Both the position numbers and the translations under genes were made by a program. 64,000 nucleotides of DNA from Prorocentrum cordatum (taxonomy: Eukaryota; Sar; Dinophyceae; Prorocentrales; Prorocentraceae). Of this stretch, positions 55,354-64,000 are shown in pieces; position 1 is the stretch's first letter; each line of letters starts with the position of its first letter. Where the stretch lies: contig CAUYUJ010015034.1 of the NCBI GenBank assembly GCA_963575745.1, positions 52,072 to 116,071 of the forward strand, given 5' to 3'. The notes beneath the pieces were generated by a model, which searched no databases, was not told the DNA's origin, and worked only from the letters and a program-made list of their open reading frames with translations.

Positions 55354-55993
55354 CCAAGTTGTAGTTCTGTTTCAACTTTGTGCACTTGCAGTGTACGGAG
55401 TTTGTCTTTCGATGTCTCCTACGGTGGTGACAGTAGTCTCTATCATCGCGGGTATCATCATATTCATTTACGTAATGCAGCCCAAGCAGAACGACGACGT
55501 GGACACCGCTGAGCCGATGGAGGTGGATAGTTCGAGCAGCGACAACCTGTTCATGCCGGAGTTGCCCGAGAAGCAGGCCAAGGTCAAATCCAGAACGGCG
55601 AAGGCTACGCCGAAAGCTACGACGACAACACTCGCACTACAAGCCGATCCAGTGACCTATGACGACGAGGTCATGGGAGATGGACCAATCATGCTGGGAG
55701 ATAGTGCTCTACTGAGACAGTGGCTGGAGACCATGGGACCGACGATAATCAGGAGTGGCAAGTACGAGGGCGACAGCTACGAGACGATCTATACGAAGGA
55801 CAGGCACGACGCAAATTGCCTAGGACGGTGTCTCAAGCTGGACGCAGACGAGAGCAGGAGTTGTAACCTCGACCCGAGCATCAAAGTTACATTGCATACA
55901 GCATCATCAAGTCAGCAGTGCGTGTACGCTGATCCCCACTACTACATATGTGACGATATCTTGGAGCCAGCCAAGGCAGTGGCTCATATGTGA
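55034..55993 (+). CDS. ORF with two hydrophobic segments, 3' of copia pol
   Basis: The frame opens at 55034, but up to about 55255 it is the shadow of the RNase H frame. From FNENYVEAFYTEELTDNYPM it looks genuine and better than the pol frame it overlaps. Two adjacent hydrophobic stretches (VVVLFQLCALAVYGVCLSM and VVTVVSIIAGIIIFIYVM, about 55357-55480) would span a membrane. Next come an acidic Ser-rich linker, a basic patch (EKQAKVKSRTAKATPKATTT) and a Cys-containing C-terminus (DANCLGRCLKLDADESRSCN, YADPHYYICDDI). It may be a C-terminal extension of pol reached by a shift, or a separate third gene. The position between pol and the 3' LTR is where env-like genes sit in some elements, but nothing here identifies it as an envelope protein. 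Confidence 0.5.
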   Translation: MGLMTGHHQYADEGLLDQRRWQLTRRWTSSTRRWPSTSSRSCTMIPGRTTRRSLRGRWRRTTTWTSASTTTRTRFNENYVEAFYTEELTDNYPMERSGAQRTIQIPDQVVVLFQLCALAVYGVCLSMSPTVVTVVSIIAGIIIFIYVMQPKQNDDVDTAEPMEVDSSSSDNLFMPELPEKQAKVKSRTAKATPKATTTTLALQADPVTYDDEVMGDGPIMLGDSALLRQWLETMGPTIIRSGKYEGDSYETIYTKDRHDANCLGRCLKLDADESRSCNLDPSIKVTLHTASSSQQCVYADPHYYICDDILEPAKAVAHM

Positions 55994-56391
55994 ATGGTGG
56001 TGGGGATGATGAGTGATTTGGATCGTGTTTTACAGATGCTGAGTGAAAGCACCCCCTCAAGAGCTCAGGTACATATTTTATATATTGATATCTGTTGCTC
56101 GGTGCGCAGACCTCAGGTACAGTTTTTTTGTATGTTGCTCAGTGCGTGGATTTCTTCGATCTCAGTATCTGTGGCTCGGTGCGTTGATTTTTTAATATTG
56201 ATATATGTTGCTTGATACACGGACGGTAGTTTGACCGTTCGAGCAGAGAATATGGGATTTCTTTATTTGATATATGTTGCTTGGCGCACGGACGGTAGTT
56301 TGACCGTTCGAGCCGATAGTATGATGGAATATTCTAGAAGCTTGCTGCATAATTTGCCAAGGCATGATTTAGCAACGTTTCCTTTTCCTGC
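55994..56391 (+). other. Copia 3' untranslated region with a short direct repeat
   Basis: No gene. GATATATGTTGCTTG plus CACGGACGGTAGTTTGACCG and TTCGAGC occurs at 56200-56245 and 56269-56314. The block holds a small inverted pair (ACGGT/ACCGT). The sequence before the LTR (TTTCCTTTTCCTG) is pyrimidine-rich, so no clear polypurine tract is visible. Confidence 0.6.
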
Positions 56392-56646
56392 GTGAAAGTT
56401 GCATTAGCAATGATGTGAGATATAAGATGATGTTTAGAATTATCTATGTTGCTGCTCTCGCTCGCTCATGCTTGCACTCTCTTGTTCACCGCGGCCGTTT
56501 TGGCTGTGGACCCGCCAGCTGTGGCGGGAGGGTGGACGCACTCAACGACTGTCTAGTTTGACATCGGGATAATATCAGATCATACTCTATCTATTTCGTC
56601 TTGCATCAAAAGGTTGTGGGTGGAGAGATTTGGATCAATATTTACA
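56392..56646 (+). repeat. Copia 3' LTR
   Basis: 255 bases from CGTGAAAGTTG to AATATTTACA; about 94 percent identical to the 5' LTR, with the differences concentrated in the first 70 bases. Followed by CATG. Confidence 0.85.
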
Positions 56647-57770
56647 CATGGAACCCCTCCCTTTAGGGCTTCGCCCACACCAAAACGTCATCACTCGTAC
56701 CTCGCTCTCTCCGTTACCTGGCCCGGCACAGAAACGGAAAGAGCGCTGCAACAACAGAAACCGAAATTACGCACACCACCGTTCGACCTGGGAGCCTTGG
56801 CGTTGAGAGCTGGTTACGTCACCCCTCGCTCTTGGGAGCCTTGGCGTTCAGAGATGGTTGCGTTGCCGCCCGTTCCTGAGCCTTGGCTGGGCCTTGGTAT
56901 CAGAAACTTGTTACGTCACCGCTCTCTGCTGGGAGCCTGGGTCTCATCAGCTTGTTTACGTCACCGTTCGCTCTTGGGAGCCTTGGTGTGAAGAGCTTTT
57001 TGCATTACCGATCGCTCTTGGCGTCTCTGGGCCTTCGTGGGAGTCCTATTGGGGCCCTTTTCGGGCCCTCCTGGTGGCCTCCTGGGAACCTTTTGGGGGC
57101 CTCTTGGGGCTTCTTGGGGGGCTCTGGGGGCCTCCTGGGAGCTTCTTTGGGCGAAAAGCTAGACTGTCGAGTTCGTGGTCCCCCTCTTGGGGCCGTCTTG
57201 GGGCCCTCTTGGGCCGTCTTGGGCGCCTCTTGGGCCGTCTGGGGGCCCTCGTGGGCCGTCTTGGGGCCCTCTTGGAGGCCTCTTGAGCCGTTGTGGGGGC
57301 CCCTTGGGCGCCTCTTGGGCCGTCTTGGGGCGGTCTTGGGGGCCTCTCGGACCGTCTTCAACGCCGTGAAAGCCGAAAAGCCGTGCATGCTAAAAATAGA
57401 CATTTTCCCATCGGAAATCGATGAGTTTGGCCTCCTGATGGCCTCATGGGACGCCTCTCGGGGGCCTCTTGGGGCTTCTTGGAGGCCTCCCGGGAGCGTC
57501 TTGGGGCCATAGGCTGGACTTTTCGGTTCGTGGTCCCCCTCTTGGGGCCGTCTTGGGGCCCTCTTGGGCCGTCTGGGGCGCCTCTTGGGCCGTCTGGGGG
57601 CCCTCTTGGGCCGTTTTGGCGGCCTCTTGAGAGCCTCTTAGGCCGTCTTGGGGCAATATTTGGGGCCTCTTGGGCCGTCGTCAACGCCGTGAAAGGCGAA
57701 AAGCCGTAGATGCTAAAAATAAATGTTTTCCAATGGAAAACCGATGATGTTGGCCTCTGGGGGCCCTCTT
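56647..57770 (-). mobile_element. Array element family C, remnant end plus second copy
   Basis: 56647-56718 is the right end of the copy hit by copia (TGGAACCCCTCCCTTTAGGG, CTCTCTCCGTTA). A second copy starts at 56719 with CCTGGCCCGGCACAG and AACGGAAAGAGCGC. It has the TTACGTCACC phrases and two CTTGGG array units with spacers at 57364 and 57686. It is cut at about 57770 by a LINE fragment. Confidence 0.75.
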
Positions 57771-57774
57771 TTTT

Positions 57775-58190
57775 TGCCATCCACGCGCCACGATGCGAAG
57801 GCAGCCTTGCCCCAGGAGACTTGGCAGCAGGCGCGCCGCCGTTGCCACCGTTAGCAACAGCACGGCAACAAAACCAAAAGTCACCCAGGGGCCGCATTGA
57901 TCGCCTGCTGAATGGCGGAGTACTTGCGGCAAAGGCCCCTGAGACGTCCTTCAAATATCAGTCTGGGCGATACTCGAGCTCCTTGCCGCCAGGAGTTATG
58001 AGTGAAGTAAAATGCTTCGCACATCGCTGCATAGCGAATGTCCGTTTCAGGGCTGAGGCGGGGTGTCAAAAAAAGGAGGTGGGAGAACCAATCCATCCCA
58101 TGAGGTGGAAGCTCATCTCGAACCCAAGGGTTCAGCATATCACGTAGAATAGGGCAGATACCATAGTGCCGTAGGCAGTCCGTGGCCCCT
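57775..58190 (-). pseudogene. Fragment of a LINE ORF2 C-terminal domain
   Basis: The minus strand reads TDCLRHYGICPILRDMLNPW, GMDWFSHLLFLTPRLSPETD, IRYAAMCEAFYFTHNSWRQG and RLRGLCRKYSAIQQAINAAP. The DCLRHYGICPIL start resembles the His/Cys motif near the C-terminus of some dinoflagellate LINE ORF2 proteins. It sits inside the array of a family C element, and the array resumes at 58196. Confidence 0.45.
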
Positions 58191-58284
58191 CTCCCACCTC
58201 TGCGGGGCCTCTTGGGGATCTCTTGGGCCGTCTTGGGCGGTCTTGGGCTCTCTTGGAGCGCTCTTGGGCCGTGATGAGGGAGAA

Positions 58285-59485
58285 TCCGAAAAACCTGGCC
58301 CGGCACAGAAACGGAAAGAGCGCTCCAGAAGCAGAAACCGAAATTACTGACACCACCGTTCGTACTGGGAGCCTTGGCGTTGAGAGCTTGTTACGTCACC
58401 CCTCGCTCTTGGGAGCCTTGGTGTTCAGAGATTGTTGCGTTGCCGCCCGTTCCTGAGCCTTGGCTGGGCCTTGGTGTCAGGAACTTAATCCGTCACCGCC
58501 CTCTGCTGGGAGCCTTGGTCTTATCAGCTTGCTTACGTCACCGTTCGCTCTTGGGAGCCTTGGTGTGAAGAGCCTTTTGCGTTACCGATCGCTCTCTATT
58601 TGGCGTCTCTAGGCCTTCTTGGGAGTCCTATTGGGGCCCGTGTCGGGCCCTTTTGGAGGCCTCTTGGGAACCTCTTGGGGGCCTCTTGGGGCTTCTTGGG
58701 GGGCTCTGGGGGCCTCCTGGGAGCTTCTTGGGGCGAAAGGCTAGACTTTTCGGTTCGTGGTCCCCCTCTTGGGCAGTCTTGGCGCCCTCTTGGGCCGTTT
58801 TGGGGGCCTCTTGGGAGCCTCTGGGGCCGTCTTAGGGCGGTCTTGGGGGCCTCTTGGACCGTCGTCAACGCCGTGAAAGCCGAAAAGCCTTGTATGCTAA
58901 AAATGTACCTTTTCCCATAGGAAATCAATGATTTTCGCCTCCCGGTGGCCTCTTGCGACGCCTCTTGGGGGCCTCTTGGGGCTTCTTGGGGGGCTCTGGG
59001 GGCCTCCTGGGAGCGTCTTGGGGCGAAAAGCTAGACTTTTCGGTTCGTGGTCCCCCTCTTGGGGCCGTCTTGGCGCCCTCTTGTGCCGTCTTGGGCGCCT
59101 CTTGGGCCGTCTTGGCGCCCTCTTGGGCCGTTTTGGGGTCCTCTTGGGAGCATCTTGCAACGCTGTGAAAGGCGAAAAGCCGCAGATGCTAAAAATATAC
59201 ATTTTCCGATGGAAAATCAATGATTTCAGCCTCTTGGGGCCCTCTTGGGACGCCCCTTGGGCGCCTCTTGGGGGCCTCTTGGGCCGTCTTGGGCGGTCTT
59301 GGGCTCTCTTGGAACGCTCTTGGGCCGTCTTGGGGGGGAACCCGAAAAACATGCAAAAACCCGATGGAAAACCCGAAAACGGCAATTAACACGCAGGTCC
59401 ACACGCTTCGCCCCTCCCCTGGAACCCCTCCCTTTAGGGCTTCGCCCACACCAGAACGTCATCACTCGTACCTCGCTCTTTCCAT
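58285..59485 (-). mobile_element. Array element family C, fullest copy
   Basis: Plus-strand left end GGCCCGGCACAG and AACGGAAAGAGCGC (about 58300-58321). There are two higher-order array units with spacers at 58872 and 59165. The right end is CATGCAAAAACCCGATGG, CACACGCTTCGCCCCTCCCC, TGGAACCCCTCCCTTTAGGG and CGCTCTTTCC. AACGGAAAGAGCG on the left is the reverse complement of CGCTCTTTCCGTT on the right ends at 59607-59619, so the family has 13-base inverted ends. Confidence 0.75.
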
Positions 59486-59620
59486 TGCATGCAAAAACCC
59501 AATGGAAACCACCCAAACGGCCATTAGACCGCAAATGTTCCCTAACGCCCCCCCTTGGAACACCCCTTAGGGCTTCGCCCACACCAGAACGTCATCACTC
59601 GTACCTCGCTCTTTCCGTTA
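59348..59620. repeat. Duplicated right end of family C
   Basis: 59348-59485 is repeated as 59490-59620 (CATGCAAAAACCCRATGG, to CACACCAGAACGTCATCACT and CTCTTTCCGTTA). The second copy has an internal change to CCCCCCCTTGGAACACCCCTT. Confidence 0.8.
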
Positions 59621-59621
59621 T

Positions 59622-60556
59622 CCGCCGCCCCCTTTTGATGTATCACAGGGGTGCCCGGCGTGCTAGACCCTTTCGCTTTTGGTGTTGGTTCTTTTCCAAA
59701 AGAACTCCCCCTGGGGTTTCGGCCCGTCCCGCCGGAGATGCGTAACAGGTGGTTGCAAAGGGCTTTTCGGCTCTAGACGGCTCCATGATGGCCTCCCTGA
59801 TGGTCAAGATGGTCCAAGATGGCCTCCAAGTTCGTCCAAGATGGTCCAAGATGGCCTCTAAGACGGCCCAAGAGAGTCCAAGATGCCTCCAAGTTCGCAC
59901 AAAAAACACCTAAGACGGCCCAAGACGGCGCAAGAGGCCTCCAAGAGGCCTCCAAGACGGCCCAAGAGGCCTCGAAGAGTTCCTCTAGGACGTCCCGATT
60001 AGGTCAAAATAATTGTTATTCCTTAGGTTTTTGAAGGATTTTGGCTTTTGCTCCTTTTCGGCCTTCCGACGGCCCAAGAGCTCATCAAGATCGCCCCAAG
60101 AAGCCTCCAAGATGCCCCCAGGACGATCCAAGAGGCCCCCAAGATGGCCCCAACTAGACCCCAAGACGGCCCAAGAGGCGCCCAAGACGCCCAGGACGGC
60201 CTCCAAGACGGACAAGATGGCCTCCAAGATGCCTCCAAGACGGCCTAGAAGGCCTCCAAGACGGCGAAGATGGCCCCAAGATGCACCCAAGACGGCCCTA
60301 AATGGCCTGAATATATCCGTAGACTGCCGAAAAGGCCCACCAGAGGCCTCCAAGACGACCCAAGAGCCCTCCAAGACGTCCTCCGGGAAACCCGAAAGCT
60401 CGGAAACCACCTGGTCCGATAGCTCGCCCGACTCCGTGCTCCCCGAAAGCGTTCGAAACCCACTCGGGGAACGCGTAGCCCGATAGCTTGGCCAAGCTCA
60501 AACCCAACTTTCGGCCACGCAGGGGGCGACGGTGATTCGCCGCAGGCGTCTTCGAT
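59622..60556 (+). mobile_element. Array element family B, copy 3
   Basis: Head CCGCCGCCCCCT; hairpins GTTCTTTTCCAAAAGAAC and a weakened GGGTTTCGGCCC. Two arrays around the spacer at 60020-60070 (TTGAAGGATTTTGGCTTTTG, CTTTTCGGCCTTCCGACGG). 3' inverted end CAGGGGGCGACGG (60520-60532) and tail to CTTCGAT at 60556. Confidence 0.85.
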
Positions 60557-61230
60557 AATCACCAAACAACTAGTGAGCTCAAGAAGATACCAACATGTCC
60601 TCCCGTTCTTTTTTCGACTGCATGCCGCTGCCTGCTCCGACGATGCATTGTTTACGCCCCGCGTTCAAGCCCACTCGCGATAGCGCGACGCGAGCCCACG
60701 CCGCAGATTGGCATAAACAGAAACAAAGGACTTGTGCAATATTCTACATGTTGCTCGCACAACCTGACTTCGAGTGCACCAGGGGCACCTACTACACACT
60801 GCATCGGACTGCCTACCAGCGCGAGGATCAACAAGGACAGCGAGACAGACAGATAGGCATAACCAGACGGGGAATGCGTTCGACGAAGAAATCATGAACA
60901 TGGGGATGTTGCTACGCAGTGCCATATGCAGCATGACAACCAACGCCACAAACTAGGCGTCTTGCTGTATAAGTATGCGTTGTCTGTCCAGGGACAGCTA
61001 GGCGCACAAGAAAACCGAGCAATTCGCACACTGATGCTGCAGAAACGGCCTGTCTTGGAAGCACCCTCAAACTTTCTGCTGAGAAGCCGATGGCACCAAT
61101 CACCAACGCTTTCCCGTTACAACTTCTCGCGAAACGACTATCACCTTTTCATAGCCAACTGGACGATGATAAATCATGGAATCGTCGACAGCCTCGTTAG
61201 GTAGTCCGGCGCGTGTCGTCAAACCCTCCA
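60557..61230 (+). other. AT-richer unique-looking sequence, no product recognised
   Basis: A 100-codon plus frame at 60595-60897 (MSSRSFFDCMPLPAPTMHCL, HKQKQRTCAIFYMLLAQPDF) is followed in other frames by EIMNMGMLLRSAICSMTT and YALSVQGQLGAQENRAIRTL, SRYNFSRNDYHLFIANWTMI (to 61204). Composition is protein-like and base use differs from the arrays, so this could be an eroded gene or mobile-element fragment with two frame changes. No motif. Confidence 0.3.
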
Positions 61231-61359
61231 TGGTAACCCTTCATACACAGGACTTATGAGAAGCTGCAAATGGAAGGGCCAAGAGTGGACCCTGGTGCGC
61301 GGCTCTCGGGGGGGGGGGGGGGGCGCGGGGGGAAGGGTCCCAAACTCGGACGCACGAGC

Positions 61360-61500
61360 TGCTGCTACTGCTACTGCTACTGCTACTGCTATTGCTACTG
61401 NNNNNNNNNNNNNNNNNNNNNNNNNNNNNNNNNNNNNNNNNNNNNNNNNNNNNNNNNNNNNNNNNNNNNNNNNNNNNNNNNNNNNNNNNNNNNNNNNNNN
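61360..61500. other. CTGCTA microsatellite running into an assembly gap
   Basis: (CTACTG)n from about 61360 to 61400, then 100 undetermined bases (61401-61500), a conventional gap of unknown length. Sequence resumes in the middle of a family B spacer, so the gap hides at least the head of that element. Confidence 0.95.
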
Positions 61501-62258
61501 TTCTTTTCGGCCTTCCGACGGCCCGAGACGGCCCAGGAGTCCCCAAAGATCGCCGAAAGGTCGCCCAAGAGGCCTCCAAGATGACCCCAGAACGGCCCAA
61601 GGGCCCCAAGACGGCCCCAAGGGGCCCCCAAGACGGTACAGGAGGCCCTGAAGACGCCCAAGATGGCCTCCAAGACGGCCCTGGAGCATTCCAAGAGGGC
61701 CCCAAACCGGCCCTTAGAGGCCCCCCAAACGGCTTCCGACGGCGTCAGACGGACCAGGAGCCCACCAAGACGGCCGAACATGGCCCTAATACGGCCCAAG
61801 ACGGCCCAAGAGGCCTCCAAGAGGGCCTCCAGGATGGCCCGAAAAGGCCACAATTATTGATGTCCCATGGGTTGTTGAAGGATTGTGGAAGTTGCTTCTT
61901 TTCGGCCTTCCGACGGCCCGAGACGGCCCAAGTGCCCCCAAAGATCGCCCAAGAGGCCCAAGACACGGCCCCAAGAGGCCCCCAAGACGGCCCAAGAGGT
62001 CTCCAAGACGCTCGAGATGGCCTCCAAGACGACCCAAGAGCCCTCCGGGACGTCCTCCAAGAAGGCCCGAAAGGGTCAAAATGGTCCCCAGACGGCCAAG
62101 GTGACCTTCAAGATGCCCACGTGTTCCCCGAAGGCTTTCCAAACCGATTCGGGGAACACATGGTCCGATAGCTTGGCAGGTCTGGCCTCAAGGTTCGGCC
62201 ACATAGGCGCTTCCGAAAGGGCAGGGGGCGGCGGTGATTCGCCGTAGGCGTCTTCGAT
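61501..62258 (+). mobile_element. Array element family B, copy 4 (head lost in gap)
   Basis: Starts inside the spacer (CTTTTCGGCCTTCCGACGG). It has two array blocks with a second spacer at 61868-61917, the 3' inverted end CAGGGGGCGGCGG at 62222-62234, and the tail to CTTCGAT at 62258. Confidence 0.85.
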
Positions 62259-63180
62259 CCGCCGCCCCCTGTTGATTTATCACAGGGGTGCCTGGCGTGT
62301 TAGAACCTAGACGGTGTTGGTTCTTTTGGAAAACTCACTGGGGCTTCGGCCCGTCCCGCCGGCCACCTGAAGAGACCCCAAACTGCACATGTCAATGCCT
62401 TTCATGCCCAAGATGGTCCCAACTGGACTCCAAGCTGTCTCCAAGACGGGCAAGATGGCCCAAGATGGCTTCCAAGTCCGCCTAAGTTGGTCCAAGATGG
62501 CTTCCAAGACGGCCCGAGCGAGTCCAAGATGCTTTCAAGTTCGTCCAAGAAGCCTCCACAACGGCCCAAGATGGGTCCAAGACGGCCTGAGACTGGCCAA
62601 GAGGCTTCCAAGAGGCCTCTAAGATGTCCTCCAGGAAGGCCCGAAAGGGAAAATCCATTGATTTGCCTCAGGTGGTTGAAGGATTTTGGTATTCTCTTCT
62701 TATCAGCTCTCCGGCGGCCCAAGACGGCCCAAGAGGCCCCCAACATCGTCCCAAGAACGCCCAAGGGGCCTCCAAGATGGCCCCATGACTCCCCAAGAGG
62801 CCCCCAAGAGGGCCCCAAGAAGAGCCCAAGACGGCCAAAGATGGCCCCGAAGACGCCGAAGATGGCCTCCAGGACGGCCAAGGTGGCCTCCAAGATGCCT
62901 CCAAGACGGCCAAGAAGGCCTCCAAGACATCGAAGATGTCCCCAAGATGCACCCAAGACGGCCCCAGATGGCCTCAAGATGGCCTTAGACTGCCCAAAAG
63001 GACCGCAAGGGGCCTCCAAGACGGCCCAAGAGCCCCCCACGTGGTCTCCGAAGGTTTTCCAAACCGATTCGGGGAACACATGGTCCGATAGCTTGGCAGG
63101 GATCTGGCCTCAAGGTTCGGCCACATAGGCGCTTCCGAAAGGGCAGGGGGCGGCGGTGACTCGCCGCAGGCGTCTTCGAT
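62259..63180 (+). mobile_element. Array element family B, copy 5
   Basis: Head CCGCCGCCCCCTG directly abuts the tail of copy 4. First hairpin CCCCTGT...ACAGGGG (loop TGATTTATC) shows a compensatory C-G to T-A change relative to copies 1 and 2. GGGCTTCGGCCC is kept. Spacer at 62665-62715. 3' inverted end at 63144-63156, tail to CTTCGAT. Confidence 0.85.
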
Positions 63181-64000
63181 ACAGCGTGTTGCATCTGAGA
63201 CCCCAGGTGCGCTGGCCGTCCTTTGAGCCCGTAGGCACACACGGGCTGTCATCGGAGCCCGTGTGCACAAACGTGGCGTTCCCTGCGTCATGATGTCCAC
63301 CGCGGCGGGGCGGCAGGCGACCGAGCGAGGTCTCGTCCATAATGCAGCGCTCGGCTTGAGCGCCCAGGTACGCCGCCGAACGCCCAGAGGGCCCACAGAG
63401 GGCTGGTTGAGCCAGGCCCAGACGAGACCCACGGGTGCTGAGGAGGTCAGGGGGTGATGCAAATAGTCCCTGGCCAACCCCATTACTGTGCCATCTCCCT
63501 ATGCGTAGGTGGGTTGTGTAGGGACAGGGCAGCGACCGTCGCGCCTGTTGCCTCAGCGTCACATTACCCAGAGCGACCCCCCTCGGATGGAGGTGCGGTC
63601 TGCTGGGGTCTACGTGGTAGCTCGCAGGGTCGGTTTGAGATCGACGCGAGCGGTGCAGCGTATGATCAAATATGCCCTCACGCGTCCCACAAGGCAACGC
63701 GGGCGTGATTGCACGCTTTCTTCATTGGGGCTTCTTGGCGGCGATGGCCCCAAGTGATTCGCCTCATAGGATCATCTTGGGACCCGCCAGCGGGTCATTC
63801 CAAAGCGCCCCTGGGGGCATAGCTGACAGAAAGCTAACGGAAAAACGAAAGGCAACGCGAATTCTGTCTGTCAGCTCCAGGGGGCATTCAAGAACCGTCC
63901 TGGGATCCGCTCGAGGCCACTGCAGGGCCTTCCTGGGGGGGCACCAGGGGCCCGCATAGGGCAGAAACTACAGAGAGAGCTGACAGAAGCAGCGCTTTTT
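63181..64000. other. Unassigned right end
   Basis: No gene is recognised. AGCTGACAGAAAGC (63821) is followed by TTCTGTCTGTCAGC (63861-63874), an imperfect inverted pair, and GAGCTGACAGAAGC recurs at 63979. Open frames on either strand are short and unremarkable. Confidence 0.4.

Larger units (their letters stand above)
44141..56646 (+). mobile_element. Copia-type LTR retrotransposon, 12.5 kb with nested insertion
   Basis: Order: LTR, gag, protease, methyltransferase-like module, integrase, [3,053-base insertion], RT, RNase H, membrane-segment ORF, LTR. Integrase before RT is diagnostic of copia. Without the insertion and its duplicated target the element would be about 9.4 kb. The two LTRs differ at about 15 of 255 positions by my count, so it is not a recent arrival. 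Confidence 0.9.

Noticed and set aside
55034-55993. Copia third ORF as an envelope gene
   Set aside because: Two hydrophobic helices alone do not show an envelope protein; no signal peptide, furin-like site or glycosylation pattern was evident. Kept only as a membrane-segment ORF.
63181-64000. Minus-strand frame at 63110-63697 as a gene
   Set aside because: It starts in the tail of a family B element, has no motif, and opposing frames are of similar quality.

Overview
This is a window of nuclear DNA from a very repeat-rich eukaryote, almost certainly a dinoflagellate. The argument is the mix of elements. There is a DIRS-like element with a gag-like gene of a type I recognise from dinoflagellates, and a copia element with a methyltransferase-like module inside pol. 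There are dinoflagellate-type LINEs, a Helitron_like_N-type remnant and a MULE transposase remnant, with high GC coding remnants and very long mini- and microsatellites. I cannot name the species; Prorocentrum-like is only a guess. No intact single-copy host gene could be recognised, and no rRNA, tRNA or CRISPR array was found. Bases 61401-61500 are an assembly gap.

Layout, left half. 1-1960 (minus) is a Helitron-associated gene broken by frameshifts and stops, running off the left edge. 2745-4600 is a CCG-rich array, followed by one possible host exon pair (4966-5536). 5533-10190 is a stack of satellites: a 150-base dispersed repeat, CAGCCT arrays, a 73-base array and a 101-base satellite. 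10680-11762 is a MULE transposase pseudogene. 12040-15770 holds more copies of the 150-base repeat, GAC and GGCGTC arrays, and a CCACTGTCC array bounded by inverted repeats. 17654-22093 (minus) is a LINE with ORF1-like, endonuclease, partial RT and RNase H regions. 22793-29640 is mostly low-complexity sequence and minisatellites.

Middle (29.9-41.4 kb) is a nested pile. A second LINE on the plus strand (ORF1 30459-31591, endonuclease 31684-32335, endonuclease C-terminus 34965-35276, RT 39336-41375) was split first by about 2.6 kb of array elements, including a 1,027-base near-identical tandem duplication, and then by a DIRS-like element on the minus strand (35589-39293). That DIRS element has lost its RT core and carries His where the tyrosine-recombinase nucleophile should be.

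Right half. A 12.5-kb copia-type LTR retrotransposon (44141-56646) sits inside a copy of an array element, flanked by the 4-base duplication CATG. Its pol is cut between integrase and reverse transcriptase by a 3,053-base insertion with a perfect 15-base in-frame target duplication. Around it, and up to 63.2 kb, are many copies of three related element families (called A, B and C here). They share a core array built on CCAAGACGGCCCAAGAGG but have different inverted ends, hairpin-forming heads and a short tail beyond the 3' inverted end.

How it fits together: the sequence reads as layer upon layer of insertions, and almost every protein-coding trace belongs to a mobile element. The most interesting material is the A/B/C array-element class, the methyltransferase-like motif shared by two unrelated retroelements, and the datable nesting order.
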